Origin: Mucilaginibacter_A sp050954865
GTDB lineage: Bacteria > Bacteroidota > Bacteroidia > Sphingobacteriales > Sphingobacteriaceae
DNA length: 39,808 nucleotides
Assembly (NCBI GenBank): GCA_050954865.1
Contig: JBPBQN010000085.1
Span: 1 to 39,808 of the forward strand
Direction of reading: 5' to 3'
Part shown: positions 7,907 through 17,030 of the stretch, piece after piece
How the letters are laid out: each line of letters starts with the position of its first letter
Numbering within the stretch: position 1 is the stretch's first letter
Made by a program: the position numbers and the translations under genes
The notes under the pieces: generated by a model
Seen by the model: the letters and a program-made list of their open reading frames with translations, nothing else
The model's database searches: none
What the model was told of the DNA's origin: nothing

Positions 7907-10900
7907 TTATCCGCTCACTGCACCAATTTTTCTCAACAGTTTTCTATTTTCCCGTTTGTGAATCAAATTATAAACCATCTTATAAATAATTGGTAAAAGA
8001 AGCAGCGTTAAAATGGTAGAAGTAATCAAGCCGCCGATTACTACGATGGCCAAAGGTTTCTGTGTTTCAGAACCGATTCCGGTAGAAATAGCTGCAGGCA
8101 TCAAACCAATTGCAGCCATTAAAGCTGTCATCACTACCGGGCGAACTCTGGAGATTACACCAGTCAAAATAGCTTCATCTATTTGAATGCCTTCCAATAG
8201 GTTTTTTCGGAATACAGAAATCAGGATCACGCCATTTTGAATACAAACGCCAAACAAAGCAATAAAACCGATACCAGCCGAAATACTGAAATTGGTATTG
8301 GTAATGTGTAATGCTAAGATACCGCCGATCAACGCAAAAGGGACATTCAGGATAACCAAAATGGCATCTTTCATGTTGCCAAAAGTCATAAACAAGATCA
8401 AGAATATCACCAGCAAACAAATCGGAACAACATTGGCTAAAGTATTTGATGCCCGAATTTGGTTCTCAAATTCACCATTCCAGGTAAAAGAATAGCCTTG
8501 ATCCAACTTTACAGCACGGTTAACTTTTTGCTGAGCTTCTGTAATTGTGCTACCTAAATCCCTTCCACGAACCGAAAATTTTACTGCAATATAACGCATG
8601 TTGTTATCACGATAAATAAATGCAGGTCCGGTTAACTTGGTTATTTGGGCAATTTCCTGAATGGCGATTTTAGAACCGTTTAACGTGGGCACCATCAGGT
8701 TTTCAATTTTTTCTTCAGTATCCCTGGAATCTTTTTGGTAACGAATTCGGATATCAAATTTTCGTTCGCCCTGATACAACGTAGTAGCTGCTTTTCCACC
8801 AATAGCCATTTCAATTACTGCGTTTGCATCTGCTGTAGAAACGCCGTACAACGCCATTTTACTTTGATCCAGCTCAATCCTAAACTCCGGCTGACCTAAA
8901 TTTCTTAAAATTCCTAAATCTTCTACACCTTCAATTTTTTTCAGTACGCGCATTACTTCGTCAGCTTTGCTATCCAATACTTTAAAATCAGAACCAAAAA
9001 TTTTGACAGCCATAGAAGCCGGAACACCTGCAACTGCTTCGGCTACGTTATCAATAATCGGTTGCGAATAGTTAAAAATTATACCTGGAAACTGATTTAG
9101 CTTTTTATCCATCTGCGCAATCAATTCTTCCTGCGTAATGTTGCGTTTCCAATCGTCTTTCGGGTACAAATCAACCTGAATCTGCACGTTAAAAAAACCT
9201 TTCGGATCTGTTCCGTCGTTTGTTCTGCCAACTTGCGAAAGTGTTTGTTTTACTTCCGGAAACGAACCTAAAATGCTACGCATTTTATTGGTTGTGCTTA
9301 CAGAACTTTCCAGCGAGGTACTCATCGGTAATTGTGCTGTTACCCAAAGCGCACCTTCGTTTAACTGTGGTAAAAACTCTGTTCCCAATAATTTGGCTGA
9401 TGCAAAAGATAAAGCCATAAATATCAAGCACACAATCAAACTTAATTTTTGGTTTTTATAGGTGAAGTTAAACATCTTGTGGATGCCGTTTTCAAAGAAA
9501 AGCACTACCGGATTATGCTTTTCCTGCACATTTTTACGAAGCAGTATGCTGGATAAAGCCGGAACCAACGTCAGCGTAAAAATTAACGCACCCAGCAAAG
9601 CAAAACTTAACGTATAAGCCAGCGGAGAAAACATTTTACCTTCTACTTTTTGAAAAGCAAAAATTGGCATCAAACAGGTAAGGATAATCAGTTTGGAGAA
9701 AAATATCGCTTTCCCCATTTCTGTACCCACATTTTTAAATAAACCCAGCTTGGCCAGCTTGTTAAACCGCTCCATGCCAACTTCTTTCGCCCGATGATCC
9801 AGTGCCACGTAAATTCCTTCCACCATCACCACTGCACCATCCACAATAATTCCAAAATCCACAGCGCCCATTGATAACAAGTTGGCACTCATGCCTTTCA
9901 GCTTTAAACAAACAAACGCAAAAAGCAGTGCCAAAGGAATTATAATGGTAACTGTTAGCGTGGTGCGCCAATCAGCCATAAACAAAAACACAATTACCGT
10001 TACCAGCACAATTCCTTCGATCAGGTTGTGGATTACAGTATGTGTGGCAAAATCCATCAGGTTGGTACGATCATAAAAAACATCAATTTTGGTATCTTTT
10101 GGCAGGATATGCTCGTTTAGGTCTTTTACTTTATCTTTAATTCGAACCAAAACTTCTGCCGGGTTTTCGCCTTTACGCATCACCACAATGCCTTCAATGC
10201 CTTCGTTTTCTTTATCCCGGCCAACCTGACCTAAACGCGGCAAACCACCTTCATGAATATCGGCTACGTTTTGCGCCAAAATCGGTACGTTATTTACATT
10301 TTTAATGATGATATTCTGGATTTCGCTGATGTTATTGATCACCCCAATTCCGCGAACTACGTAGGCCTGGTTATTTTTTTCGATCACATCACCACCTACA
10401 TTAATGTTGCTGCGGTTGATGGCGTTAAAAACATCCAGCGAAGTCAGGCTATATTTGCGAAGCAGAGCAGGGTTTACACTCACTTCATAATCTTTTTCTT
10501 CTCCGCCAAAACTGTTTACATCAGCCACACCAGCAATGGCTTTAAACTGACGATCCAACACCCAATCCTGCAAGGCAGTTAACTCGTGGATACTTTTAAT
10601 TTTACTGCGTAACGTGTAACGGTAAATCTCTCCGGTTGGGCCGTAAGGCGGCTCTACTTCCGGCTTTACGCCATCGGGCAAATCTGCATTAAGTAAACGG
10701 CTCAAAACCTGCTGGCGCGCAAAAGCATCATCCACATTATCATCAAAAATAATGCGGACGTAAGATAATCCGAAAGAAGAAGTGGTGCGCAGATTTGATT
10801 TTTTCTGAACAGAATTGAGCACCGTTTCCATCGGGATGGTAATCATCCGTTCCACTTCCTCGGCACTGTGGCCCTGCCATTGTGCAATGATAATAATCTG

Positions 10901-11044
10901 TGTATTAGTTACATCTGGAAAGGTTTCTATCGAAGTATTCAGATAACTGATTACGCCGAGAATGGCCAAAACGCCCGTCATCAGAAACACAAAAACGCGG
11001 TTTTTTAACGAAAAATAAATGATACTTTTAATAAACTTATCCAT
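7907..11044 (-). CDS. czcA: CzcA-type heavy-metal efflux RND transporter
   Basis: 1045 residues, the normal size for an HME-RND inner-membrane pump that exports divalent metal ions through a periplasmic adaptor and an outer-membrane channel using the proton gradient. N-terminal TM1 is followed by FPDVTNTQIIIIAQWQGHSA. The TM4 proton-relay motif DFGIIVDGAVVMVE at residues 396-409 carries D396, D402 and E409, the pattern of the divalent-cation (Zn/Co/Cd or Ni/Co) subgroups rather than the Cu/Ag subgroup. Second-half TM segments include FGVCIQNGVILI. It is the third gene of a minus-strand operon (outer-membrane factor, adaptor, pump); a 46-base palindromic repeat lies in the 126-base gap before it. 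Metal specificity is inferred from the motif only. Confidence 0.93.
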   Translation of the reverse strand: MDKFIKSIIYFSLKNRVFVFLMTGVLAILGVISYLNTSIETFPDVTNTQIIIIAQWQGHSAEEVERMITIPMETVLNSVQKKSNLRTTSSFGLSYVRIIFDDNVDDAFARQQVLSRLLNADLPDGVKPEVEPPYGPTGEIYRYTLRSKIKSIHELTALQDWVLDRQFKAIAGVADVNSFGGEEKDYEVSVNPALLRKYSLTSLDVFNAINRSNINVGGDVIEKNNQAYVVRGIGVINNISEIQNIIIKNVNNVPILAQNVADIHEGGLPRLGQVGRDKENEGIEGIVVMRKGENPAEVLVRIKDKVKDLNEHILPKDTKIDVFYDRTNLMDFATHTVIHNLIEGIVLVTVIVFLFMADWRTTLTVTIIIPLALLFAFVCLKLKGMSANLLSMGAVDFGIIVDGAVVMVEGIYVALDHRAKEVGMERFNKLAKLGLFKNVGTEMGKAIFFSKLIILTCLMPIFAFQKVEGKMFSPLAYTLSFALLGALIFTLTLVPALSSILLRKNVQEKHNPVVLFFENGIHKMFNFTYKNQKLSLIVCLIFMALSFASAKLLGTEFLPQLNEGALWVTAQLPMSTSLESSVSTTNKMRSILGSFPEVKQTLSQVGRTNDGTDPKGFFNVQIQVDLYPKDDWKRNITQEELIAQMDKKLNQFPGIIFNYSQPIIDNVAEAVAGVPASMAVKIFGSDFKVLDSKADEVMRVLKKIEGVEDLGILRNLGQPEFRIELDQSKMALYGVSTADANAVIEMAIGGKAATTLYQGERKFDIRIRYQKDSRDTEEKIENLMVPTLNGSKIAIQEIAQITKLTGPAFIYRDNNMRYIAVKFSVRGRDLGSTITEAQQKVNRAVKLDQGYSFTWNGEFENQIRASNTLANVVPICLLVIFLILFMTFGNMKDAILVILNVPFALIGGILALHITNTNFSISAGIGFIALFGVCIQNGVILISVFRKNLLEGIQIDEAILTGVISRVRPVVMTALMAAIGLMPAAISTGIGSETQKPLAIVVIGGLITSTILTLLLLPIIYKMVYNLIHKRENRKLLRKIGAVSG

Positions 11045-11079
11045 TGGTATGCGTTACCTTTTGTTGCTAATTAAATGAA

Positions 11080-11125
11080 GATGCTTCTTTTATGCCACTA
11101 AATTTAGGCTGATAAAAGAAGCATC
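11080..11125. repeat. 46-base palindromic repeat built from two inverted GAAG-form 15-mers
   Basis: GATGCTTCTTTTATG (11080-11094), a centre containing CTAAATTTAG (11098-11107), and GATAAAAGAAGCATC (11111-11125). The unit is almost perfectly self-complementary and is the most complete example of the dispersed repeat in the window. It lies between the adaptor and pump genes of the efflux operon, so a transcript through it could fold into a long hairpin and lower or stabilise pump mRNA. Confidence 0.9.
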
Positions 11126-11170
11126 AGATTTTGTATAGTTGATTAATCAAGTCTGATTACTTATGCCGTT

Positions 11171-12265
11171 TTATTCTTCCGTTAAGGCATCATACAACAA
11201 AAGCTGATTTTTAGAAACCAGCATTTCGCCAGGTTTTAAACCGGAAGAAATATAGCTTACATTGTTTACTGTTTTAATCACGTTAACTTCCCGAACCTGC
11301 ATACTGCATTTGCTCAGGTAAATTACCACGTAGTTTTTGCTATCATTAAAAATAATGGAAGAAGCCGGAACAGTTACCGATTGTGTTGATTCATTATTGG
11401 TAACCACAACTGAAGTAAACATTTCAGGTTTCAATAACATAGCCGGGTTTGGCAATGTGATTTTCACCTTCATCACTTTATTATCCGGATCTAAAACCGA
11501 ACTTATTTCGTTCACTTTTCCCTGAAAAACTTTCCCCGGATAAGCCAGCGTACTTACTTTGGCCGCATAACCGTTTTTTACTTTAGAGATATCACTTTCA
11601 AAAACGTTTGCCCAAATCCAAACATCTTTCATATCCGAAATAGTAAACATACTTGCTGCATTATCAGACCGAATAAAACTGCCGGATGTAACCGCTTTTT
11701 CTACAATGTAACCGCCTTCGGGAGCTTTAATGACGTACTGGCCGTTTGCACTTGTGTTGCCTCTGCCATTAATGCTCAGTTGTTCCTGAATTTTTGTGTT
11801 GGATGCTACCGCTTTATTGTAGTTTTCTTTGGCTTCGGTATAATCGCGCTCGCTGGAAATACCATTTTTATACAGATATTCTGTTTGAGCCAATTGCCGT
11901 TTCGCAATCGAAAGGTCTGATTGTGTAGCTGTTAGATCCGTATAATTTCCGGCAACATCGGCACTGCGCATAATAGCCAACACTTGCCCTTTGCTTACTC
12001 TATCACCCAAAGAAACACGCACATCGGTAACTTGTCCGCTGGAAAAAGGAAAAACCTTTACCACGCGGTTATCATCAAAAGAAACCTCTCCGGATAAAGT
12101 CAGTTCATCCTGCATATTGGTGGTTTTGGCAGTATCAATGCTGATAATTTTTGCCAGAGAATCCGTAATGCAAACACTTTTCTTTTGTACAGTTTCTTCT
12201 TTTTTTTGCTTGCACGATACTAAAATCATTAACACGGAAAAACTAATTAGCAATTCTCTTTTCAT
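11171..12265 (-). CDS. czcB: HlyD/CzcB-type periplasmic adaptor, lipoprotein
   Basis: 364 residues. The N-terminal lipoprotein signal MKRELLISFSVLMILVSCKQ has its lipobox Cys at residue 18, so the adaptor is membrane-anchored. The first barrel-sandwich half includes VFPFSSGQVTDVRVSLGDRV. An alpha-hairpin coiled coil follows (LAQTEYLYKNGISSERDYTE). The second half, YVIKAPEGGYIVEKAVTSGS, is followed by a beta-barrel domain. This is the standard order for membrane-fusion proteins of CusB/CzcB pumps. It bridges the RND pump and the outer-membrane factor, whose gene ends 24 bases upstream. No His- or Met-rich metal-binding tail is seen, so metal specificity is open. Confidence 0.9.
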   Translation of the reverse strand: MKRELLISFSVLMILVSCKQKKEETVQKKSVCITDSLAKIISIDTAKTTNMQDELTLSGEVSFDDNRVVKVFPFSSGQVTDVRVSLGDRVSKGQVLAIMRSADVAGNYTDLTATQSDLSIAKRQLAQTEYLYKNGISSERDYTEAKENYNKAVASNTKIQEQLSINGRGNTSANGQYVIKAPEGGYIVEKAVTSGSFIRSDNAASMFTISDMKDVWIWANVFESDISKVKNGYAAKVSTLAYPGKVFQGKVNEISSVLDPDNKVMKVKITLPNPAMLLKPEMFTSVVVTNNESTQSVTVPASSIIFNDSKNYVVIYLSKCSMQVREVNVIKTVNNVSYISSGLKPGEMLVSKNQLLLYDALTEE

Positions 12266-12289
12266 CTTTTTTATAGCGGAATTTTATTG

Positions 12290-13558
12290 TTATGGATTGA
12301 TTACGGTTGAGCCAACGTTAAAATTAATATCAGCAATGGCTTTTTCCAGATTGTATTGTTGCTGGATCACTTTCAATTTGGTGTCTTTGTAAGATTCAAA
12401 AAAGTCGATAAATTCTACCAAACCCATTTGGCGTTCTTTGTAAGCTTTTACCACGTTGGCAAAAAGTTTATCGTAAGTGCCATAAAAATCAAGGTTTGTT
12501 TTAGAAAGTAATTGCAAACTCAGATTATATTGTTCTACAGCCGTAACTACATCATTTCTAACTTGCAAATCGCTGTTTTTCAATGCAAATTCCTGGTTTT
12601 TAATAGCAAATTTTGCCGATTTGATATTGCCCTGATTCCGGTTGATAAAAGGCAGCGGCAAACTAATAGCCAAACCATAATAATTTGGCACATAGTTACT
12701 TGCGCGATCATAATCTACACCAATTGTTAAATCCGGAATGGCCAGCGCTTTTTGATAACTTAGATTGTGGCCAGCCTGCTCAAACAAAAACTTACTTGCC
12801 TGGTAATCACCACGATTGGCTTTTGCGGTATCAATTAAAGCCGGAACATTTAAAGTAACATTGGTTGCCGGCGCGCTGATATCTGGCTTGATAAAAGTAG
12901 TTTCTTTAACAACTAACAGCGTTTTTAAATCATTTTCCAGCTCGTTGATTTGTCGGTTGTTTTCAACCATATCATTTTCCAAACCAAAAGCCAAAGCCTG
13001 CAAACGCACAACATCGCGCAAGGACGAATTGCCCACGCCGTAAGCTGTAGAAATTGCTTTTACCAGATTATTAGAGGAATTGATTTCGTACTGATAAATT
13101 TTGTTTTGCTGCAGCAAGTTATCCAACTGGGCAAAATCCACTTCCATGTTATAATGCAAATTCCGCAGCAAATCGTTAAATTGTGCCTGCTGTACATTTA
13201 CATCATCTTTGGCCAATCGGATTTGTTTGCCGCGTTTGCCCGCCGTTCTGAATAATTGGTTAATCTGGGCGAAAAACTGTCCGCTGCCATCAGAATGATT
13301 AAAAAAACCAGAGCCTTTGGTGTATAAGTTTTGATCGGTACTTAAAGCCGGATTGTCCCACAATTTAGCTTGTTGAATAAGTGCTTTGGTAGCATCAACA
13401 TTATACTTTTGGGCGATAAGTGTAAAGTTGTTAACCAAAAATCTTTTCTCTGCTTCCTGAAATTTTAAAGTTAACGTATCGGTTTGATTTTGTGCATGAA
13501 GTGTTGTGGTTACAGCTGTAATAGTCAGCAAACTAACCACAAGTTTTAGTTTAAACAT
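12290..13558 (-). CDS. czcC: TolC-family outer-membrane factor of the metal efflux system
   Basis: 422 residues with a signal peptide ending TTLHAQ (about residues 18-23). The rest is the repeated helical-barrel architecture of outer-membrane efflux proteins: FQEAEKRFLVNNFTLIAQKY in the first repeat and a second repeat with YNLSLQLLSKTNLDFYGTYD and VEFIDFFESYKDTKLKVIQQ near the C-terminus. First gene of the minus-strand operon, so the promoter should lie in the 299-base divergent spacer shared with glgB; a metal-responsive repressor or two-component system is not encoded next to it. The CzcC label rests on operon context more than on sequence. Confidence 0.88.
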   Translation of the reverse strand: MFKLKLVVSLLTITAVTTTLHAQNQTDTLTLKFQEAEKRFLVNNFTLIAQKYNVDATKALIQQAKLWDNPALSTDQNLYTKGSGFFNHSDGSGQFFAQINQLFRTAGKRGKQIRLAKDDVNVQQAQFNDLLRNLHYNMEVDFAQLDNLLQQNKIYQYEINSSNNLVKAISTAYGVGNSSLRDVVRLQALAFGLENDMVENNRQINELENDLKTLLVVKETTFIKPDISAPATNVTLNVPALIDTAKANRGDYQASKFLFEQAGHNLSYQKALAIPDLTIGVDYDRASNYVPNYYGLAISLPLPFINRNQGNIKSAKFAIKNQEFALKNSDLQVRNDVVTAVEQYNLSLQLLSKTNLDFYGTYDKLFANVVKAYKERQMGLVEFIDFFESYKDTKLKVIQQQYNLEKAIADINFNVGSTVINP

Positions 13559-13857
13559 ATAAGGCCTAAGTTACATTTTTTTATAGTTAATATATTAGAT
13601 TTATACTTAAAATTTACGCGAGATTCTCGTTTAAAATTAAATTCAATCAGATTTTTAGAAAAATAATTACCAGCTGCCCTGCTTCTTTTAGCAGCTAAAT
13701 GTTGTAAAGTAAGTTTAGGTAGATTACTGGTGGTGAAATGCAGTTAATATTATAATATAACATGCAACTTTCTTATAATATGCTTGTTGAAAAATTCATA
13801 AAAACGTAATTAAGCTAATTTGCTTAAACTTGTACTTCTACCTTAAACCTAAACACG
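13559..13857. other. divergent promoter region between czcC and glgB
   Basis: 299 bases, no gene. It contains an imperfect palindrome at 13610-13638 on the czc side, a weak fragment of the dispersed repeat (GCTTCTTTTAGCAGCTAAAT at 13681-13700), two ATAAT-rich segments (13747-13780) and TAATTTGC shortly before glgB, which is one base short of the -7 consensus. Confidence 0.4.
13610..13638. promoter_or_regulatory. candidate operator palindrome upstream of the efflux operon
   Basis: The core CGAGATTCTCG (13619-13629) is a perfect palindrome, and the symmetry extends imperfectly to 13610-13638 (TTTA on the left mirrored by TAAA on the right). It starts about 50 bases upstream of the czcC start, where a metal-responsive repressor or response regulator could bind. 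The palindrome is seen; the role is inferred. Confidence 0.35.
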
Positions 13858-15942
13858 ATGGCCAAAAAAAATTCCGCTGCGGATGATAAAAATTCATCTC
13901 TTAAAGAAAAAAAAACACCTGTTCCTGAAAAAAAAGGGATAAAAACAGCATCCATCAATACCAATGTATTTAGTGCAGAAACGATTTCTGATATTACACA
14001 AACTGCATCTTCAAATGCAGATATAGTTCAGCTACAACCTGTTGAGGTTTACAGTCGTTTTTCTGATTTTGATATCAGCCTGTTTAAAGCTGGCAAACAT
14101 CACAAACTATACGAACTTTTTGGTTCGCATACTTTAGAACATAAAGGTGTAACCGGAACGTATTTTGCTGTTTGGGCGCCCAATGCACAAGTGGTGCACG
14201 TTATCGGTAATTTTAATGGCTGGAATAAAAACAGTCATCAATTATTTGTCCGCTGGGATGGTTCCGGGATTTGGGAAGGATTTATTCCGCATGTTGGCCA
14301 CGGCGAAACTTATAAATACGCCATCAAATCTTTTTATGGCGAAGAACTGGAAAAAGGCGATCCGTTTGCTTTGCGCTGGGAAGAACCGCCGCGTACGGCT
14401 TCCATCATTACGCATACTTACCATCACTGGCAGGATCAGCAATGGATGCAAAAGCGTATTCAGTACAATGCGTTAACGCGGCCATACTCCGTTTATGAAG
14501 TGCATTTTGGTTCCTGGGCGAGAAATACAGAAAATCCGGAGCGGTTCATGAGTTACCGCGAAATGGCCGACGTGATGGTTCCGTATGTAAAAGACATGGG
14601 TTTTACGCATGTAGAATTTATGCCGCTGGCCGAACATCCGTATTATCCAAGCTGGGGTTATCAAATTACAGGTTATTTCGCGGCCAGCACGCGCTATGGT
14701 TCTCCGCAGGATTTAATGTATTTAATCGAAAAATTTCATGCGGAAGATATCGGCGTAATTTTAGATTGGGTGCCTTCGCATTTTCCGGGTGATGCACACG
14801 GACTTTTCCGTTTCGACGGCACCAGTTTATACGAGCATGAAGATCCGCAGAAAGGTTTTCATCCCGATTGGAAATCCTACATTTTCAATTATGGCCGTAA
14901 CGAAGTCAAGTCGTTTTTGATTAGCAACGCCATATTTTGGTTAGAGCGTTATCACATTGATGGTTTGCGCGTTGATGCTGTGGCTTCGATGCTTTATTTG
15001 GATTACTCGCGCAATGCCGGCGAATGGGAGCCAAATATTCACGGAGGAAACCAAAACCTGGAAGCCATACAGTTTTTAAAAGAATTTAACGAAGCTGTTT
15101 ACAGCAACTTCCCGGATGTACAAACCATTGCGGAAGAATCAACGTCTTTCGGTGGCGTAAGTCGGCCAACTTTTTTAGGTGGTTTGGGTTTTGGCATGAA
15201 ATGGATGATGGGCTGGATGCACGATACGATCAATTATTTTAAGCTGGATCCGATTAACCGGAAATATCACCATAAAGAACTTACTTTCAGTTTGTTGTAT
15301 GCTTTTACTGAAAACTTTATGCTGCCTTTATCACATGATGAAGTGGTTTATGGTAAAAAATCCATGCTCAACAAAATGCCTGGTGATGAGTGGCAAAAGT
15401 TTGCCAATTTGCGTGCTTTATACAGTTTCATGTTTACGCATCCGGGCACAAAACTGTTGTTTATGGGTGATGAATTTGCGCAATCAGAACAGTGGGAATT
15501 TGGGCAATCATTGGATTGGCATTTGCTGGAATACCGGCCGCATAAAGGCATGCAGGATTTGATCAAAGCGTTAAATCATCTGTATAAAACCGAACCTGCT
15601 TTGTACGAAAAATCTTTTACAGGCGAAGGTTTTGAGTGGATTGATGAAAACAACGCAGAAGATTCTGTGCTGATTTATGCACGAAAAGGACTTTTGCCGG
15701 AAGATGAATTGGTTATTATTTTAAACCTGACACCAGTTGTGCGCCCTAGCTTCCGCGTTGGTGTACCACAAAGTGGCGTTTGGAAAGAGATTTTTAATTC
15801 TGATGATTTGCATTTCTGGGGAAGCGGAACCATCAGTCCAAATAATCTGATGACAGAAGGTATTGGCTGGAATTATAAACCACAATCTTTGACTTTAACT
15901 TTGCCACCGCTTGGCGTAAGTATACTAAAAAAAGTACGATAA
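13858..15942 (+). CDS. glgB: 1,4-alpha-glucan (glycogen) branching enzyme
   Basis: 694 residues. It makes alpha-1,6 branches in glycogen by cutting and transferring alpha-1,4 chains. A low-complexity Lys-rich leader of about 80 residues precedes a CBM48 domain (YFAVWAPNAQVVHVIGNFNG), then the GH13 barrel with YEVHFGSW, VILDWVPSHFPGDAHGL, the nucleophile D373 in GLRVDAVASM, the acid/base E426 in AEEST and the HD pair H493-D494 in LSHDEVV. An all-beta C-terminal domain ends LGVSILKKVR. All catalytic residues are present. No glgA or glgC lies beside it. A perfect dispersed-repeat copy (13938-13952) sits inside the leader and is read as IKTAS. The stop codon is itself part of another copy (15938-15952). 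Confidence 0.97.
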   Translation: MAKKNSAADDKNSSLKEKKTPVPEKKGIKTASINTNVFSAETISDITQTASSNADIVQLQPVEVYSRFSDFDISLFKAGKHHKLYELFGSHTLEHKGVTGTYFAVWAPNAQVVHVIGNFNGWNKNSHQLFVRWDGSGIWEGFIPHVGHGETYKYAIKSFYGEELEKGDPFALRWEEPPRTASIITHTYHHWQDQQWMQKRIQYNALTRPYSVYEVHFGSWARNTENPERFMSYREMADVMVPYVKDMGFTHVEFMPLAEHPYYPSWGYQITGYFAASTRYGSPQDLMYLIEKFHAEDIGVILDWVPSHFPGDAHGLFRFDGTSLYEHEDPQKGFHPDWKSYIFNYGRNEVKSFLISNAIFWLERYHIDGLRVDAVASMLYLDYSRNAGEWEPNIHGGNQNLEAIQFLKEFNEAVYSNFPDVQTIAEESTSFGGVSRPTFLGGLGFGMKWMMGWMHDTINYFKLDPINRKYHHKELTFSLLYAFTENFMLPLSHDEVVYGKKSMLNKMPGDEWQKFANLRALYSFMFTHPGTKLLFMGDEFAQSEQWEFGQSLDWHLLEYRPHKGMQDLIKALNHLYKTEPALYEKSFTGEGFEWIDENNAEDSVLIYARKGLLPEDELVIILNLTPVVRPSFRVGVPQSGVWKEIFNSDDLHFWGSGTISPNNLMTEGIGWNYKPQSLTLTLPPLGVSILKKVR
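13938..13952 (+). repeat. dispersed 15-mer repeat, exact ACAG form, inside glgB
   Basis: GATAAAAACAGCATC, exact, read in frame as part of IKTAS within the disordered N-terminal leader of GlgB. Confidence 0.85.
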
Positions 15943-16026
15943 AAACAGCATCAACCAAAAAAGCCAGCTATTACGCTGGCTTTTTTGGTTTTAAGCAGAT
16001 GCTGTTTTTAGCACCTAAATTTTAGG
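15938..16026. repeat. inverted pair of 15-mer repeats enclosing a terminator
   Basis: GATAAAAACAGCATC (15938-15952, overlapping the glgB stop codon) and GATGCTGTTTTTAGC (15998-16012) face each other across the hairpin at 15953-15990, so repeat and terminator could form one nested stem. The right copy continues with ACCTAAATTTTAGG (16013-16026), the palindrome centre seen at 11096-11108, up to the gapA stop. Confidence 0.85.
15953..15990. terminator. bidirectional terminator between glgB and gapA
   Basis: AACCAAAAAAGCCAGC pairs with GCTGGCTTTTTTGGTT around a six-base loop. A GC-rich inner stem flanked by A-run and T-run makes it work on both strands, ending glgB (+) and the pfkA-gapA operon (-). 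Confidence 0.92.
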
Positions 16027-16030
16027 CTGA

Positions 16031-17026
16031 TTAGATTTTGCCAAGTTCTTCGCACAAATCAACCAATTTATTAGAATAGCCCCATTCGTTATCATACCAG
16101 GCTACCACTTTTACAAATTTATCATTCAAAGCAATACCTGCGCCAGCATCAAAAATGGAAGTACGCGGATCGCCCAGGAAATCCTGAGAAACCACATCAT
16201 CTTCTGTATAACCCAAAATACCTTTCAGTTCGCCTTCAGAAGCTTCTTTCATGGCATTTTTGATGTCTTCGTAAGATGCTGAATTTTTCAACTTTACGGT
16301 TAAATCAACCACAGAAACATCAGGAACCGGAACGCGGAAAGACATACCAGTTAATTTTCCTTTCAGCTCAGGAATTACCAAAGTAACCGCTTTTGCAGCA
16401 CCGGTTGATGAAGGAATAATGTTTTGAGCAGCACCACGGCCACCTCTCCAGTCTTTATGAGACGGGCCATCAACTGTTTTTTGTGTTGCAGTTGTAGCGT
16501 GTACCGTGCTCATCAAACCTTCTTCAATACCAAATTTATCATTCAAAACTTTAGCAACAGGCGCCAAAGCATTGGTTGTACAAGAAGCATTAGAAACGAT
16601 CGTTTGCTCTGCTTTCAGTTTTTTATTGTTTACGCCCATTACAAAAGTTGGGGTATCATCTTTTGCCGGAGCAGACATTACTACTTTTTTAGCACCTGCA
16701 TCAATGTGTTTTTGTGCCAGTTCTTTAGTTAAAAACAAACCGGTTGATTCGATAATTACTTCCGCACCAACTTCGTTCCATTTTAAGTTTGCCGGATCTT
16801 TTTCTGCAGTTACACGGATGGTTTTTCCATCAACCACCAAATGGCCTTCTTTAACTTCAATGGTTCCTTTAAATTCGCCATGTGTCGAATCATATTTCAA
16901 CATGTAAGCCATGTATTCTGGGTCAACCAAATCATTAATGCCCACAATTTCAACGTTTGGTCTGTTGATTGCAGCACGGAAAGCCAAACGGCCAATACGG
17001 CCAAAGCCGTTGATTCCTATTTTCAT
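16031..17026 (-). CDS. gapA: glyceraldehyde-3-phosphate dehydrogenase, type I
   Basis: 331 residues, the usual length. It oxidises glyceraldehyde-3-phosphate to 1,3-bisphosphoglycerate with NAD. The Rossmann fold opens MKIGINGFGRIGRLAFRAAI. Asp32 in GINDLVD at the end of the second strand favours NAD over NADP. The catalytic Cys149 is in SNASCTTNALAP (residues 145-156), and HATTATQKTVDGPSHKDWRG carries the partner His. It ends NKLVDLCEELGKI. Last gene of the pfkA - BadF-family - gapA operon, starting 4 bases after the previous stop. Transcription ends at the shared bidirectional hairpin with glgB. Confidence 0.97.
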   Translation of the reverse strand: MKIGINGFGRIGRLAFRAAINRPNVEIVGINDLVDPEYMAYMLKYDSTHGEFKGTIEVKEGHLVVDGKTIRVTAEKDPANLKWNEVGAEVIIESTGLFLTKELAQKHIDAGAKKVVMSAPAKDDTPTFVMGVNNKKLKAEQTIVSNASCTTNALAPVAKVLNDKFGIEEGLMSTVHATTATQKTVDGPSHKDWRGGRGAAQNIIPSSTGAAKAVTLVIPELKGKLTGMSFRVPVPDVSVVDLTVKLKNSASYEDIKNAMKEASEGELKGILGYTEDDVVSQDFLGDPRTSIFDAGAGIALNDKFVKVVAWYDNEWGYSNKLVDLCEELGKI

Positions 17027-17030
17027 AATT

